A stretch of DNA of 64,000 bases from Desulfobacteraceae bacterium. Lineage in GTDB: Bacteria > Desulfobacterota > Desulfobacteria > Desulfobacterales > UBA5616. The stretch is from the NCBI GenBank assembly GCA_013791935.1, contig VMSV01000103.1:1-64000 (forward strand), in the 5' to 3' direction. Positions 7,263 to 15,721 of this stretch are shown one piece after another. The notes under the pieces are model-generated. The model worked only from the letters and a program-made list of their open reading frames with translations, did not search any database and was not told the origin of the DNA. A program made the position numbers and the translations under genes. Within the stretch, counting starts at the first letter, position 1. Each line of letters begins with the position of its first letter.

Positions 7263-7961
7263 CTATTTTCCCCTCAACCCCATTTTCACGGCAGTTTTCA
7301 CCATTTCATCCGTGACCCGGTCCGCCTTGTTCACGGCATACAGCTCTTCGATCCGCCGCACATCCCGGGCCACCAGGCGAAAATCCCCCTCGGAGGATTC
7401 CCGGAGCACCTCGGCCTGCTGTGCGGAAAGGGCCAGATCTGCCGCCTGCTTGGCAAAAAACATGATGTCCATCGTGGTGATGGGCTCGAACTCCACCAGC
7501 CGCAGGGTCCGGCTCCAGATCCTTCGCTCTTTCTGCATTTTCCGCACAAGCTGCCGTTCCCCCACCAGGGCGATGGGCACATAGGTGATGTCTGCAAGAT
7601 CCCTCACCCAGTCCAGCAGTACTTCACCCATTTTATCCGCCTCATCCATGACAAGGGTTTGAGGGTTTTTCCGGAGAGCTTTTACAATCGCCTCAAAGGC
7701 CGGTTTCTTCCGGTAAGGAATGGGGTCCAGCTTCAGTTCAAAGCACAGATCCTGAAGCATCCATAACTCCGTCCAGCCGGTGAGCGCCCGGACATAGACC
7801 CACCCGTTCTGGGCTGCAAAAAACTTGGCCGCAGAGGTTTTGCCCCGCCCGGCCTGGCCCACAAAGGCCAATAGAGCCGGATCTTTCCCGGCGTTCTCGC
7901 TTTCCTTCATGGCAGCAATAAAATTCTTCACATTCTGGGTATGCACAAAAATATTCTTCAT
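7263..7961 (-). CDS. MuB-type AAA+ ATPase, transposition target selector
   Basis: The 232-residue protein has a Walker A motif GQAGRGKT at 35-42 and Walker B TLVMDEAD at 102-109. MuB-like ATPases coat target DNA, stimulate the MuA transposase and give target immunity. The length is shorter than phage Mu B (312) but typical of compact MuB relatives. GGAGGGG precedes the ATG. It lies downstream of the transposase, separated only by a 59-residue gene, which is the standard A-B order. Confidence 0.85.
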   Translation of the reverse strand: MKNIFVHTQNVKNFIAAMKESENAGKDPALLAFVGQAGRGKTSAAKFFAAQNGWVYVRALTGWTELWMLQDLCFELKLDPIPYRKKPAFEAIVKALRKNPQTLVMDEADKMGEVLLDWVRDLADITYVPIALVGERQLVRKMQKERRIWSRTLRLVEFEPITTMDIMFFAKQAADLALSAQQAEVLRESSEGDFRLVARDVRRIEELYAVNKADRVTDEMVKTAVKMGLRGK

Positions 7962-7994
7962 TTACCCCTCCGATTCCGCATCAACATGGTTTGC

Positions 7995-8174
7995 CTATTC
8001 AAAAAATATCTTTCTCAACACTTCCGATTCCCCATCATCCGCCCCGGCCTCCATTACATCAAGCACCGCAATCCCTGATTCCTCGATGGTTTCCTTTACC
8101 TGATCCCGGCACTCTCCCATCTTCAGGGCAGCCAAAAACCCCCTTAAAAAACCCTTCTCAAATTCGCTGGCCAT
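7995..8174 (-). CDS. Small acidic protein between transposase and MuB-type ATPase
   Basis: The frame is open upstream to a TTG at 8210, but the ATG at 8174 has GGAGG eight bases before it and is the better start, giving 59 residues. The product is mainly helical and acidic (EFEKGFLRGFLAALKMG; EAGADDGESEVLRK). No family recognised. It begins just after the transposase stop and ends 33 bases before the ATPase gene, so it belongs to the early operon. Confidence 0.5.
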   Translation of the reverse strand: MASEFEKGFLRGFLAALKMGECRDQVKETIEESGIAVLDVMEAGADDGESEVLRKIFFE

Positions 8175-8206
8175 GTCCATATCCTCCACCCTGGCAATCC
8201 CAAATC

Positions 8207-10342
8207 TCAAATTTGAAATTTCAAATGATCTTCCGGCCCCGCAATAAAGACCTCCCGCATGAATTCAAACCGCTCTTTAAATTCAAGGTATTCCGCTGTT
8301 TTTTCGTAGTACCGCATGAACTGCATGGCATCGATGTCCAGCGCCTCCCCCTTGCATTCCCGTTCCAGCAGGGCCTCATATTTGTCGGACTCGATAATAA
8401 AAACCCGTTCAGGCGCCTTTGGCTTGAATTCAATGATTTCCATCCTGGCTGCTTCCGCTTCCAGATGCTCGGCCTCGGCCCGGGTGATTTTTTTGGTTTC
8501 AGGCTTGATCTGAAGGGGCTGGCCCGTGTTTTCCGGAAGGGTTACCAGGGCAGGCGGACTCTCCAGCGCCTTGACCGCCTCTCGGGTTTGCTTTTCCAGG
8601 CGCCGTTTCTTTTTGATTTCGCTTTCCAGCAGGGCCACATCCTCTTTGCCCCCAAGAATCCGAGCCATTGGATGAACGCCTTCAATGGGTCTGGCCGTGC
8701 AGATTTTTTTGGAGCCGGTCCGGTCATACACATGGATGCAACTCACATCTTCCAGGTCATACCGGATCATCACCGGCTGCCGGTATCCGTGCAGGACCTC
8801 ATCATAGTAATCCCGGCCCAGAAACCGGATGCCGCTTCGGCCTACGCTCTTTATTTTCATATCCATCATCAGGTGGGAGAGCCGCTCCGGGTCTACCCCC
8901 GGACCTTTCCCGGCTTCAAAAACTTCTGCAGGGCAAAGCCCCTTGAGGCCCCGGTGGGGCCTTTGGGCATATTCCGCCACCCACCCGGCGATGATATGGC
9001 TGGCCTGGGCAATGGTGGGCACCCATCCGCCGTACATCTTTTCGTGCATTTTCTGGTGAAACACCTCGTTGCGCATGAGCCGGGCCGGTTTATCCGCAAT
9101 GGACGCCCCGGTGAACGTGGGCATGATACGCTCCAGTTCGTCGAATGTTCCGAAAAACCGCTCCACAGGCTTGCTCTGCCCGTGGTAGGCCCAGGCAAAC
9201 ACGGTTTCCATGCCCAGCCTGGCGAACATTCCGAAAAACCCGGCTGCTTCGAAATCGATATTTTTATCGTTGAAAATCCTGCTTTTAAATGCCCGGCCAT
9301 TGTCCAGGTAGGCCACATCCGGCATTTTGCCCAGGGCCTGGATGGCCCGGCGCAGGGCAGAGGCGATGCACTGGGTGTTTTCCGTGGGCATGATTTCCCA
9401 CCCCACCGGGTAACGGCTGGCCCAGTCGTACCAAAGCACCATCGCCATGCGGCCTGGCTTGCCGGTGAAGGGATTGAGAATATCGAAGTTAAGCTGATGT
9501 CCGTCTGCCACCAGAACCTCCCCCACCGAAAGCAGGCCCGCGTCCCGCTGAATGGTATAGGCCACCTTGTCGTTGTAAGCCTTCTGGCCTTCGCGCCGGA
9601 GGACCCAGATGTCGTAATGGTCCCGGCTCCAGGTGTCCAGAAACCGGGTGATGGTGGAGGCGGAGGACGTGGAGGGGATCTGGCGCTTGCTTAGGGCCAG
9701 TTTGGTCATGCGGGCGATTTGAGCCGGTTTGAGCCGGTTGGGGTGCAGGGCAAAGGATAACGCCGCGTTGACCTCTTCCTGGGTGATCTTGCACTCTCCT
9801 CGACGGTTTCCATAGTTGTCCGCAATCACCGTGTAATCGTGGTTGGCCCGCTTGAACGCCAGCGCCCAACGTTCCACGGTTTTCACCGAGGTCTGGCCCA
9901 ATGTCTCAAAAAGGGCCGGAAACATCAGGCCCGTGTTGTACCCGGCGATAAAATCCTCGGCCGCCAGGGTTTTGCTTTTCCGCTCGGCCTTGGCTTTCTT
10001 TTTCTCCATCAGATACAGCCGGACCAGATCCGCACGGGCCAGGGCCACCCGGTTTTGACGCTCGGAAAGCTCTGGGCTTCCCACCGGGATCACTGCGGGC
10101 TCAAAGTGCCGTTGGGCCGATCCGGGCAGATTCCCCTGGACGGCTTTTTCCATACCCACCTTATTGTATAGAAGGCGGATGTCATCGGGCAGGGCCTCCA
10201 GGGCATACAGCCGGACTTTTCCGCCCCGGCAGGTCTCTTCTGCGAACGGCCAGTTTTCCTTTTGCGCCCGTTTCCGGATGGCCCGGGGTCCAACGCCTTT
10301 CAATTCCGCTATTTTCTCACCGGTGAGGGCCGTTTCCTTCAT
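8207..10342 (-). CDS. MuA-type DDE transposase
   Basis: The 711-residue protein shows a Mu-type organisation: an N-terminal helix-turn-helix-like domain (EIAELKGVGPRAIRKRA region), further DNA-binding helices, then an RNase H-like core with acidic triad D280 (VLVADGHQ), D347 (AYLDNGRAF) and E394 (KPVERFFG). Phage Mu A is 663 residues with D269, D336 and E392, so spacing agrees well. A basic coiled C-terminal part follows (KKKRRLEKQTREAV). GGAGGG precedes the ATG and the start overlaps the stop of the 164-residue gene (ATGA). All motifs are intact, so the enzyme could be active. Confidence 0.92.
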   Translation of the reverse strand: MKETALTGEKIAELKGVGPRAIRKRAQKENWPFAEETCRGGKVRLYALEALPDDIRLLYNKVGMEKAVQGNLPGSAQRHFEPAVIPVGSPELSERQNRVALARADLVRLYLMEKKKAKAERKSKTLAAEDFIAGYNTGLMFPALFETLGQTSVKTVERWALAFKRANHDYTVIADNYGNRRGECKITQEEVNAALSFALHPNRLKPAQIARMTKLALSKRQIPSTSSASTITRFLDTWSRDHYDIWVLRREGQKAYNDKVAYTIQRDAGLLSVGEVLVADGHQLNFDILNPFTGKPGRMAMVLWYDWASRYPVGWEIMPTENTQCIASALRRAIQALGKMPDVAYLDNGRAFKSRIFNDKNIDFEAAGFFGMFARLGMETVFAWAYHGQSKPVERFFGTFDELERIMPTFTGASIADKPARLMRNEVFHQKMHEKMYGGWVPTIAQASHIIAGWVAEYAQRPHRGLKGLCPAEVFEAGKGPGVDPERLSHLMMDMKIKSVGRSGIRFLGRDYYDEVLHGYRQPVMIRYDLEDVSCIHVYDRTGSKKICTARPIEGVHPMARILGGKEDVALLESEIKKKRRLEKQTREAVKALESPPALVTLPENTGQPLQIKPETKKITRAEAEHLEAEAARMEIIEFKPKAPERVFIIESDKYEALLERECKGEALDIDAMQFMRYYEKTAEYLEFKERFEFMREVFIAGPEDHLKFQI

Positions 10343-10833
10343 GAATCGCCCTCCATTTCCTTTAAAAACATCATTCGCTTTTTCTTCTGGGCCATGAGTT
10401 TCTTGGATTCCTCATCCAACCGCTGAATTTCTGCCCGCAGCGCCTCGGGACCGGGCAAAACGAATAATCCCACCATTTTTCCCATGATGGCCAGGGGCTC
10501 GTTGCTTCCCGTGACCTGGCACAAGGCGGGCAAATATTCCGCCGGAATATGCCTGCGGGGATGCCCGTTGAGTTCGTCACTTTCACGGGTCCAGGAGTCG
10601 ATCTGCTCCTTGGTGATGGTTTCATCGCAAAGGTGGCTCATTTCGCCTGCGATTTGGTGGCGGGAAAGGTCGCACTGCTTGATGGAGGACCGGATGGCGT
10701 CCCGAAGTTGGCCCGCAACCGAAAAGCGTCCCTTGTTCTCGCAGGCGGGTTTTGATTGGGTTTCGGTGAGCGATTGCAGGAAATCCAAAATACTAATTTG
10801 TTTGGTGTCTATTTTTTTTGAGGACTTTGACAT
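10339..10833 (-). CDS. Mu-like early protein upstream of transposase, unknown
   Basis: The 164-residue product sits between the Ner-like regulator and the transposase. Residues ~45-85 (QLRDAIRSSIKQCDLSRHQI, then ITKEQIDSWTRES) read like a helix-turn-helix. The C-terminus is a charged helix (LRAEIQRLDEESKKLMAQKKK). Proteins with this layout precede the transposase in several Mu-like elements, but I know no assigned role. The stop overlaps the transposase start. Confidence 0.65.
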   Translation of the reverse strand: MSKSSKKIDTKQISILDFLQSLTETQSKPACENKGRFSVAGQLRDAIRSSIKQCDLSRHQIAGEMSHLCDETITKEQIDSWTRESDELNGHPRRHIPAEYLPALCQVTGSNEPLAIMGKMVGLFVLPGPEALRAEIQRLDEESKKLMAQKKKRMMFLKEMEGDS

Positions 10834-10889
10834 TGACGTGTTAACCTGTTTTCAGTTATTGAATAGTCAAACATCAAAATATGAGGGCA

Positions 10890-11123
10890 TTACCTTTGGT
10901 TGCTTCTCAAGCTATTGGCAAAACGCTCCGGGAAAACATATTTCACGTCCCGGCCCAAAGCGGTTGCCACTGCCTCCATGATTCTCTTGGATACAAATTT
11001 CCGGTCGATCACATTGTTGACCGCCACACGAGTCACTGGAGGGATAAGGCTTCTTGCGATTGAGGCCTGAGTCACGTTTCTTCGATTCTTGAATAGTTCC
11101 AGTTTGATTTCTTCAGGAGTCAT
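10890..11123 (-). CDS. ner: Ner-like DNA-binding regulator
   Basis: The long frame reaches upstream, but the ATG at 11123 has AAAGGA seven bases ahead and gives a 77-residue protein beginning MTPEEIKLELFKNRRN. Residues 10-45 form a helix-turn-helix of the Ner/Nlp type (NVTQASIARSLIPPVTRVAVN). In phage Mu, Ner represses early transcription and the repressor gene. Its place here, divergent from a CI-type repressor and first in the early operon, matches that role. Confidence 0.7.
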   Translation of the reverse strand: MTPEEIKLELFKNRRNVTQASIARSLIPPVTRVAVNNVIDRKFVSKRIMEAVATALGRDVKYVFPERFANSLRSNQR

Positions 11124-11171
11124 CTCAGATCCTTTTTTCGACCTTGAGTTAGTTTTTTGTGTAAAGGTATA

Positions 11172-11209
11172 AACCAAGTTAATTTGGTAGTCAACAAATA
11201 AACTTGGTT
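11172..11209. promoter_or_regulatory. Operator-like inverted repeat in the repressor/Ner intergenic region
   Basis: AACCAAGTT at 11172-11180 and AACTTGGTT at 11201-11209 are exact reverse complements, 20 bases apart. Related words (GGAACCAAG near 11332, GCCAAGTTAATTTG at 11359-11372) lie further toward the repressor. The region between the two divergent regulator starts (11124-11354) is where early and repressor promoters of a Mu-like element should be, so these are plausible repressor or Ner sites. Confidence 0.6.
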
Positions 11210-11354
11210 CCAACTTAATAAATATTGGCGTGGATGATAAAATGTATAACACTTTAATAAAATTTAATTTAATAACTGTATCCGCTTTAAGTAGCGGTTC
11301 CAACTTTAGTTCCGGCTTTGAAAATGAAAGTCGGAACCAAGATATGTGTGTACC

Positions 11355-11831
11355 ATGAGCCAAGTTAATTTGTTTATAAGGCTAAAACAGGCGCGGGAAA
11401 AGGTTGGTATTTCACAAAAAGAAATTGCCGATAGGATAGGGGTGAGCACCAACACCATCCAAAGTTGGGAAAAAGACACCTACCCAAAAGGGGATGCATT
11501 AGTTTTATTATCTGAAATTTTGGATTGCTCGACGGATTGGTTGCTAAAAGGCTTGATCCCTGGAAACCCACTAACTGAAAAAAATACAACAAGCGCGCAA
11601 CATAATGATATAATCAACCAATTTAAAAATCAGGCCAAAGCAAAGTCCATAAATGAGGGAATGGTTCATCTTGAGAAGCTCAACCCGGCTGCCCTGGATA
11701 AAATAGAAGTATATGTTAGAGGCATGCTTGATGGGATACAACTCAACTCCGGGATGACCAATGCCAACGCTCTTAACCCTTCCGCGGGGGAACCGATGCT
11801 GGATGCGAATGGAATAAGGAAAATTGTGTAA
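11355..11831 (+). CDS. CI-type phage repressor (XRE helix-turn-helix)
   Basis: A GTG at 11346 also opens the frame, but the ATG at 11355 gives the usual start; no strong ribosome site is seen for either. The 158-residue protein has an XRE helix-turn-helix in residues 5-60 (REKVGISQKEIADRIGVSTN, IQSWEKD). The C-terminal part is not a recognisable LexA-type S24 peptidase domain, so it may not be self-cleaving. It is divergent from the Ner-like gene, as the c repressor is in Mu. Confidence 0.8.
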   Translation: MSQVNLFIRLKQAREKVGISQKEIADRIGVSTNTIQSWEKDTYPKGDALVLLSEILDCSTDWLLKGLIPGNPLTEKNTTSAQHNDIINQFKNQAKAKSINEGMVHLEKLNPAALDKIEVYVRGMLDGIQLNSGMTNANALNPSAGEPMLDANGIRKIV

Positions 11832-11845
11832 TATCATACCTTTCC

Positions 11846-12145
11846 GTGCTGGCGTATAATGGGCAAACCGTCTGCCGGATTGATCGCATAGGACGGTTGA
11901 TTGAGCTGTGGGGCTGTAGGGCGGCAACAATTGATGATGTTTACTGCGAGGACTGCACAAATTTTCTCTGCAATCCACAAGACAACAGGACGTTCAATAG
12001 ACTGTTGGGCCTGACCATAGAAACAAGAGGCCCCTATACCATGCCCATCAAGGTTTGCTACGATGGCGTGGAATACAGATTTTCAGTCAGGTTCCAGAAA
12101 TACGGAGCAGACGTTGTCTTGATCCTTAGCGACTTCAAGAGATGA
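11846..12145 (+). CDS. Small cysteine-containing protein downstream of repressor
   Basis: This 99-residue frame starts at a GTG 15 bases after the repressor stop, with no clear ribosome site, so the start is uncertain. It contains VYCEDCTNFLC and a predicted C-terminal sheet. Its stop overlaps the start of the next gene (ATGA), which argues that both are real and translated together. No family recognised. Position at the repressor end of a Mu-like element fits a lysogenic-conversion cargo gene. Confidence 0.5.
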   Translation: MLAYNGQTVCRIDRIGRLIELWGCRAATIDDVYCEDCTNFLCNPQDNRTFNRLLGLTIETRGPYTMPIKVCYDGVEYRFSVRFQKYGADVVLILSDFKR

Positions 12146-12597
12146 CCATGAAAAAAATAACATGTTTAATGCTTTTATTCCTCGCAATCACAACGGCTTG
12201 CTATGCTGAGAGAAAAGAACTGAAGTATCCTAATGCAGTGAACCCCTTGTTTATTGACACAACACAAATCCCATCTTATGAAAAATTTGCCCAATCAATC
12301 GGTTTTGAAATCGGAGTTCAATACCGTTATGGGGACTATGTTGAAATTAATAGAACCTACCATACAGGAATAGCCGGAAACTACGAATATTTGCTTTTAT
12401 CAACCGGTGGGGATGAAAATAATTTTGAGGCATGGACAAAATTCATCCAACAACCTTGCGGATGGGAGATGACTTATTATAGAAATCATGATTTAACCAT
12501 CATTCATGAGACTTGTCATGACGACACACGATCTTTTTCTTATGTTCGCATATTAAAAATCTGTAAAGGCAAAAATCCAAACCTTCACCTTCAATGA
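12142..12597 (+). CDS. Exported protein, probable cargo of the Mu-like element
   Basis: The 151-residue product begins with a signal peptide: KK, a hydrophobic stretch (ITCLMLLFLAITTA) and a CYA-E cleavage-like site near residue 22. A lipobox reading (TTAC) is weaker. The mature part is tyrosine-rich and has three cysteines (QQPCGW, HETCHDD, LKICKG), which could form disulfides in the periplasm. It is coupled to the preceding gene by a four-base overlap. No family recognised. Confidence 0.6.
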   Translation: MTMKKITCLMLLFLAITTACYAERKELKYPNAVNPLFIDTTQIPSYEKFAQSIGFEIGVQYRYGDYVEINRTYHTGIAGNYEYLLLSTGGDENNFEAWTKFIQQPCGWEMTYYRNHDLTIIHETCHDDTRSFSYVRILKICKGKNPNLHLQ

Positions 12598-12910
12598 GGA
12601 GAATTGCTGAATGGTGGGATTGGCGAGGCTATTGGGAAGTATCACTGGACAATTCAGAAAAGTTAAAAATTCTCATACCATTTGAAATTTATTCCCCAAA
12701 TTTCTCAAACTAAAAAACACTTCGAATCACCTGATTTATTGCCTTAAATGTGCCACACAACCGACCAAATTAATTACCATTAGTGCCACATAGGTTTCAC
12801 ATAAGCTCCACCAAATTCAATAAATCAAATATCTCATACCATCTGCCCCCCTATATCTGGAATCTGGTACATTCCAAGGTCAAAGCTGTTCCATACAAAT
12901 TATTTTTAAG
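12598..12910. other. AT-rich gene-free stretch, possible repressor-side end of the Mu-like element
   Basis: No gene is supported. Two words recur in pairs: GTGCCACA at 12750-12757 and 12783-12790, each followed by ACCAAATT (12764-12771 and 12810-12817). CTCATACCAT also occurs twice. Repeated short sites are expected where MuA binds near an element end, but the spacing differs between the copies and the exact end was not found. Confidence 0.35.
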
Positions 12911-12947
12911 CAAAAAAGGGTTTGCAGCCTACTTGCTGCAAACCCTT
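12911..12947 (-). terminator. Rho-independent terminator of tRNA-Lys
   Basis: A perfect 13-bp stem (12916-12928 with 12935-12947) with a six-base loop is followed on the minus strand by a run of T (the AAAAAA at 12912-12917 on the plus strand). It lies 18 bases beyond the tRNA 3' end. Confidence 0.85.
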
Positions 12948-12965
12948 GATATTATTAATAAAAAT

Positions 12966-13042
12966 TGGTGGGCCGTGTTGGAATCGAACCAACAACCTAC
13001 TGATTAAGAGTCAGGTGCTCTGCCTGGTTGAGCTAACGGCCC
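12966..13042 (-). tRNA. tRNA-Lys (anticodon CTT)
   Basis: Read on the minus strand the molecule starts GGGCCGTTAGCTCAACC and ends with an encoded CCA. The acceptor stem GGGCCGT/ACGGCCC pairs fully, D and T arms are normal (GGTTCGATT in the T loop), and the anticodon loop is CTCTTAA, giving CTT. The outermost anticodon-stem pair is C-T. Its 3' end faces the Mu-like and defence region, so it marks the border of the accessory zone. Confidence 0.93.
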
Positions 13043-13419
13043 GAAGGTCAAACGGGTTATAAAAACGAAACCGTACCTATCAGCTTTGCCGGGGGATGTC
13101 AATTTTAATTCAGGTTTTTTGTCCGTCGAATTAGCTGGTCATCCTGAGAGTGTTCATCCTAAATTGAGCGTTTCAAAAATTCGACCCTAAGAAATGGTTC
13201 ATGATCACAGGGGATTCAACTCTTTTGGAAGCCAAAATTTTGAAACCCTTCGGGATTTCCGATTTCACCGCATTTGCTGTGTCAAATGCCATCCCGCATA
13301 GGCGACTATAGCGAAATGCGATTTTCCTTGCATCTGCGGCAAACTCGAAAATCGCTCAAATTAGGCTCATATTAAAATCCAGACGGCAAACAACGTCTGC
13401 GATTTTTAGCGGTATGTAA
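13043..13419. other. Gene-free stretch between tRNA-Lys and KptA-like gene
   Basis: I see no gene here. The tRNA promoter should lie just to the right of 13042. A GCGATTTT at about 13318 and an AAAATCGC at about 13350 form an imperfect inverted repeat, and further GCGATTTTT occurs at about 13399; no function is evident. Confidence 0.4.
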
Positions 13420-14157
13420 TCAATAACGCTCTTTTTCTTGCCTTACTCTTTTTCGATCCTGTTTCCAGGAAGGGCCTTCATGCTTTCCCTTTTTTTTGAA
13501 GGATTTATCCTTTTCCAGGGCGTTTTCCATATTCAAAAAAAAGCTACCGGCTTGATCTGACGGCTTTTGTGCGGGCTTTTCCTTGGACTTGGCTTTTTCT
13601 CTCTCTTTGGGAATGGGTGGGCCTGTAAAGCAGTCCACCGGGATGAAGTCCGAAAGAAACAGATCACCATATTCCTGGAATGTCATTCCGTTATCCAGGC
13701 AATTCTGGACCATAACGGTTAAAATGATCGGCTCCTGGTCCATGCGCCTGCCCAAACGGAGGGCGAAATCCTTTTCTTTGGTAAGGAGGACAAACGGATG
13801 AGCCGAAGGAATCAGGCCGTTTTGAAAGACGCTGGGGTAAGCTTTTTTTCGAATCCACCCATAGAGGAGCTTCGGAGGGTTTTCGCAGGGTTTATAACCA
13901 GACAGTAAATCCCGGTTCTTGGCCCGGATGAGGCTTTCCGTGATCTCAAAAGGGGGGTCGGGATCTTTGAGGAATACTTCATGGATATGGACCAATCGTA
14001 TGTGCCGCCAGCCGTCTTCTTCATTGATTGCCCGGATCAGATCCTTTGTTTTTAAAAAACCGTCGTGGTCGGGAATGAGGCCGAATTCATCGGGTCTTCG
14101 GCCAACAACATATTCAAGGAATTTGGTAAATTGATTGGCGTGGGTTTTATGGCTCAT
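13420..14157 (-). CDS. Divergent KptA/Tpt1-like RNA 2'-phosphotransferase family protein
   Basis: The first ~165 of 245 residues follow the KptA/Tpt1 order: FLEYVVGRRPDEFGL (14-28), DGFLKTKDL (32-40), FEI...SLIRAKNR (about 74-86), LLYGW (about 100-104), FVLLTKEKDFALRLGRR (about 122-138). The enzyme family moves a 2'-phosphate from RNA to NAD+. The usual GHS motif after RANQ is absent (here RAKNRDLLS) and HGT is changed to GWI, so the conserved histidine of the R-H-R-R set seems lost. The last ~70 residues are a charged KE-rich tail. Family placement good; catalytic activity doubtful. Confidence 0.75.
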   Translation of the reverse strand: MSHKTHANQFTKFLEYVVGRRPDEFGLIPDHDGFLKTKDLIRAINEEDGWRHIRLVHIHEVFLKDPDPPFEITESLIRAKNRDLLSGYKPCENPPKLLYGWIRKKAYPSVFQNGLIPSAHPFVLLTKEKDFALRLGRRMDQEPIILTVMVQNCLDNGMTFQEYGDLFLSDFIPVDCFTGPPIPKEREKAKSKEKPAQKPSDQAGSFFLNMENALEKDKSFKKKGKHEGPSWKQDRKRVRQEKERY

Positions 14158-14404
14158 GGGAATTTCTATAGCATATTTTTATGGAGTTTCAAGAGATAAA
14201 AAATTGGGCAAGATTCCGTGAACAGTTGACCTTGAACGAGGATGAGAGAAAGATCTTGAGTGATGCCTGAGGCAAGGGCAGGGAGCATTAAAATGAGGGT
14301 TTTAAAAAACTTCAGTTCTTGTTATAAGTTGGCCATATTTTTCAGGACTGAAATTAGCCTTTAAGGAAAACGAATGATTTGCAGAATCAGGAGGATATCA
14401 CGCC

Positions 14405-15706
14405 ATGAAGCGAGACAATTCGCAGAAGCTTTTCAGAAAAGCCATCAACTTAATTCCCGGAGGGGTGAACAGCCCGGTTCGAGCTTGCAAATCCGTGGGA
14501 TCCGACCCACTTTTCATCGACCACGCAGAGGGGTCTAAAATTTATGATGCGGATGGGAATGAATTCATTGACTATGTGGGTTCATGGGGTCCCATGATTT
14601 TAGGGCATGGGAATCCCGGAGTAAAAAAGGCAGTCTCAGAAGCTCTGGAAAAAGGCAGTAGTTTCGGAGCTCCCACGGAACTGGAAATCAATCTTGCGGA
14701 GATGATCCTTGATGCGGTGGAATCCATGGAGATGGTACGCATGGTGAACTCCGGAACAGAAGCCACCATGAGCGCCATCAGGCTTGCCCGAGGCGTAACC
14801 GGCAGGGATGCCATTATCAAATTTGACGGTTGCTATCATGGCCATGCGGATTCCCTGCTGGTTGCAGCCGGTTCCGGTGTGGCAACCCTTGCGATACCTG
14901 GAAGTCCCGGGGTTCCGGCGGATTTTATCCAACACACCCTGTCTTTGCCTTACAACGATTCAGCCTCATTTAAAAAAGTCATGGCTGAACAAGGCCGGCG
15001 TATTGCCTGTGTTATTGTTGAACCGGTGGCAGGAAACATGGGGATGGTGGCGCCTGTGCCCGGGTTTTTACAGACTTTGAGGGAAGAGACGGAAAAGGTC
15101 GGCAGCCTGCTGATTTTCGATGAGGTTATGACAGGATTCCGTGTGGCGTTTGGCGGGGCCCAAGCCCTCTACGGTATTGATCCGGACATCACTTGCCTGG
15201 CCAAGGTGATCGGCGGCGGGCTTCCGGTAGGGGCTTACGGGGGCAAAAAAGAGATCCTATCCCATATCGCACCCCAAGGGCCTGTTTACCAGGCAGGAAC
15301 CCTTTCGGGAAATCCCCTGGCCATGGCGGCTGGTATCGCAACCCTCACCCAACTCAAGGCCCGAGGATTTTATGATATTCTGGAACAGAAATCCCTGCGT
15401 CTGGAAAACGGATTGAGGGATGCCGTGGCCAGAGCTTCCATTAAGGCTTTTATTGCCAGAGTTGGCTCCATGATCGGCTTGTTTTTTACGGACCAAACGG
15501 TGAATAATTTTGAGGACGCCAAGACCTCAAATCTGGATCATTTCACATGGTTTTACAAGAGCATGTTGGAACAGGGGATTTATCTTGCTCCTTCGCAATT
15601 TGAAACCTGGTTTGTTTCCATGGCCCATAGTGATGAGGATATTGATCAAACCGTTGAAGCAGCGTATAATGTTTTCAAAAGCATCAAGGAAGGGGTCCAC
15701 CTATAA
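14405..15706 (+). CDS. hemL: Glutamate-1-semialdehyde 2,1-aminomutase
   Basis: The 433-residue PLP enzyme makes 5-aminolevulinate from glutamate-1-semialdehyde in the C5 route to tetrapyrroles (siroheme, heme). Landmarks are [11 protein letters not shown] (17-27), the [13 protein letters not shown] helix (117-129), FDEV (238-241) and the PLP lysine K267 in [16 protein letters not shown] lies nine bases before the ATG. Length equals the family norm. It is followed 15 bases later by the ABM-domain gene in the same direction. Confidence 0.96.
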   Translation: MKRDNSQKLFRKAINLIPGGVNSPVRACKSVGSDPLFIDHAEGSKIYDADGNEFIDYVGSWGPMILGHGNPGVKKAVSEALEKGSSFGAPTELEINLAEMILDAVESMEMVRMVNSGTEATMSAIRLARGVTGRDAIIKFDGCYHGHADSLLVAAGSGVATLAIPGSPGVPADFIQHTLSLPYNDSASFKKVMAEQGRRIACVIVEPVAGNMGMVAPVPGFLQTLREETEKVGSLLIFDEVMTGFRVAFGGAQALYGIDPDITCLAKVIGGGLPVGAYGGKKEILSHIAPQGPVYQAGTLSGNPLAMAAGIATLTQLKARGFYDILEQKSLRLENGLRDAVARASIKAFIARVGSMIGLFFTDQTVNNFEDAKTSNLDHFTWFYKSMLEQGIYLAPSQFETWFVSMAHSDEDIDQTVEAAYNVFKSIKEGVHL

Positions 15707-15721
15707 CCAAAGGAGGATAAA

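Noticed and set aside
7991-9694. 567-codon open frame on the plus strand
   Set aside because: It runs antisense through the MuA transposase gene, is rich in Pro, His and Gly as expected for a shadow of a GC-rich gene, and has no recognisable motif.
12783-13007. 74-codon frame over the tRNA-Lys gene
   Set aside because: It runs into the tRNA and its terminator and its end (ESNQQPTD) is the well-known false translation of a tRNA 3' half.
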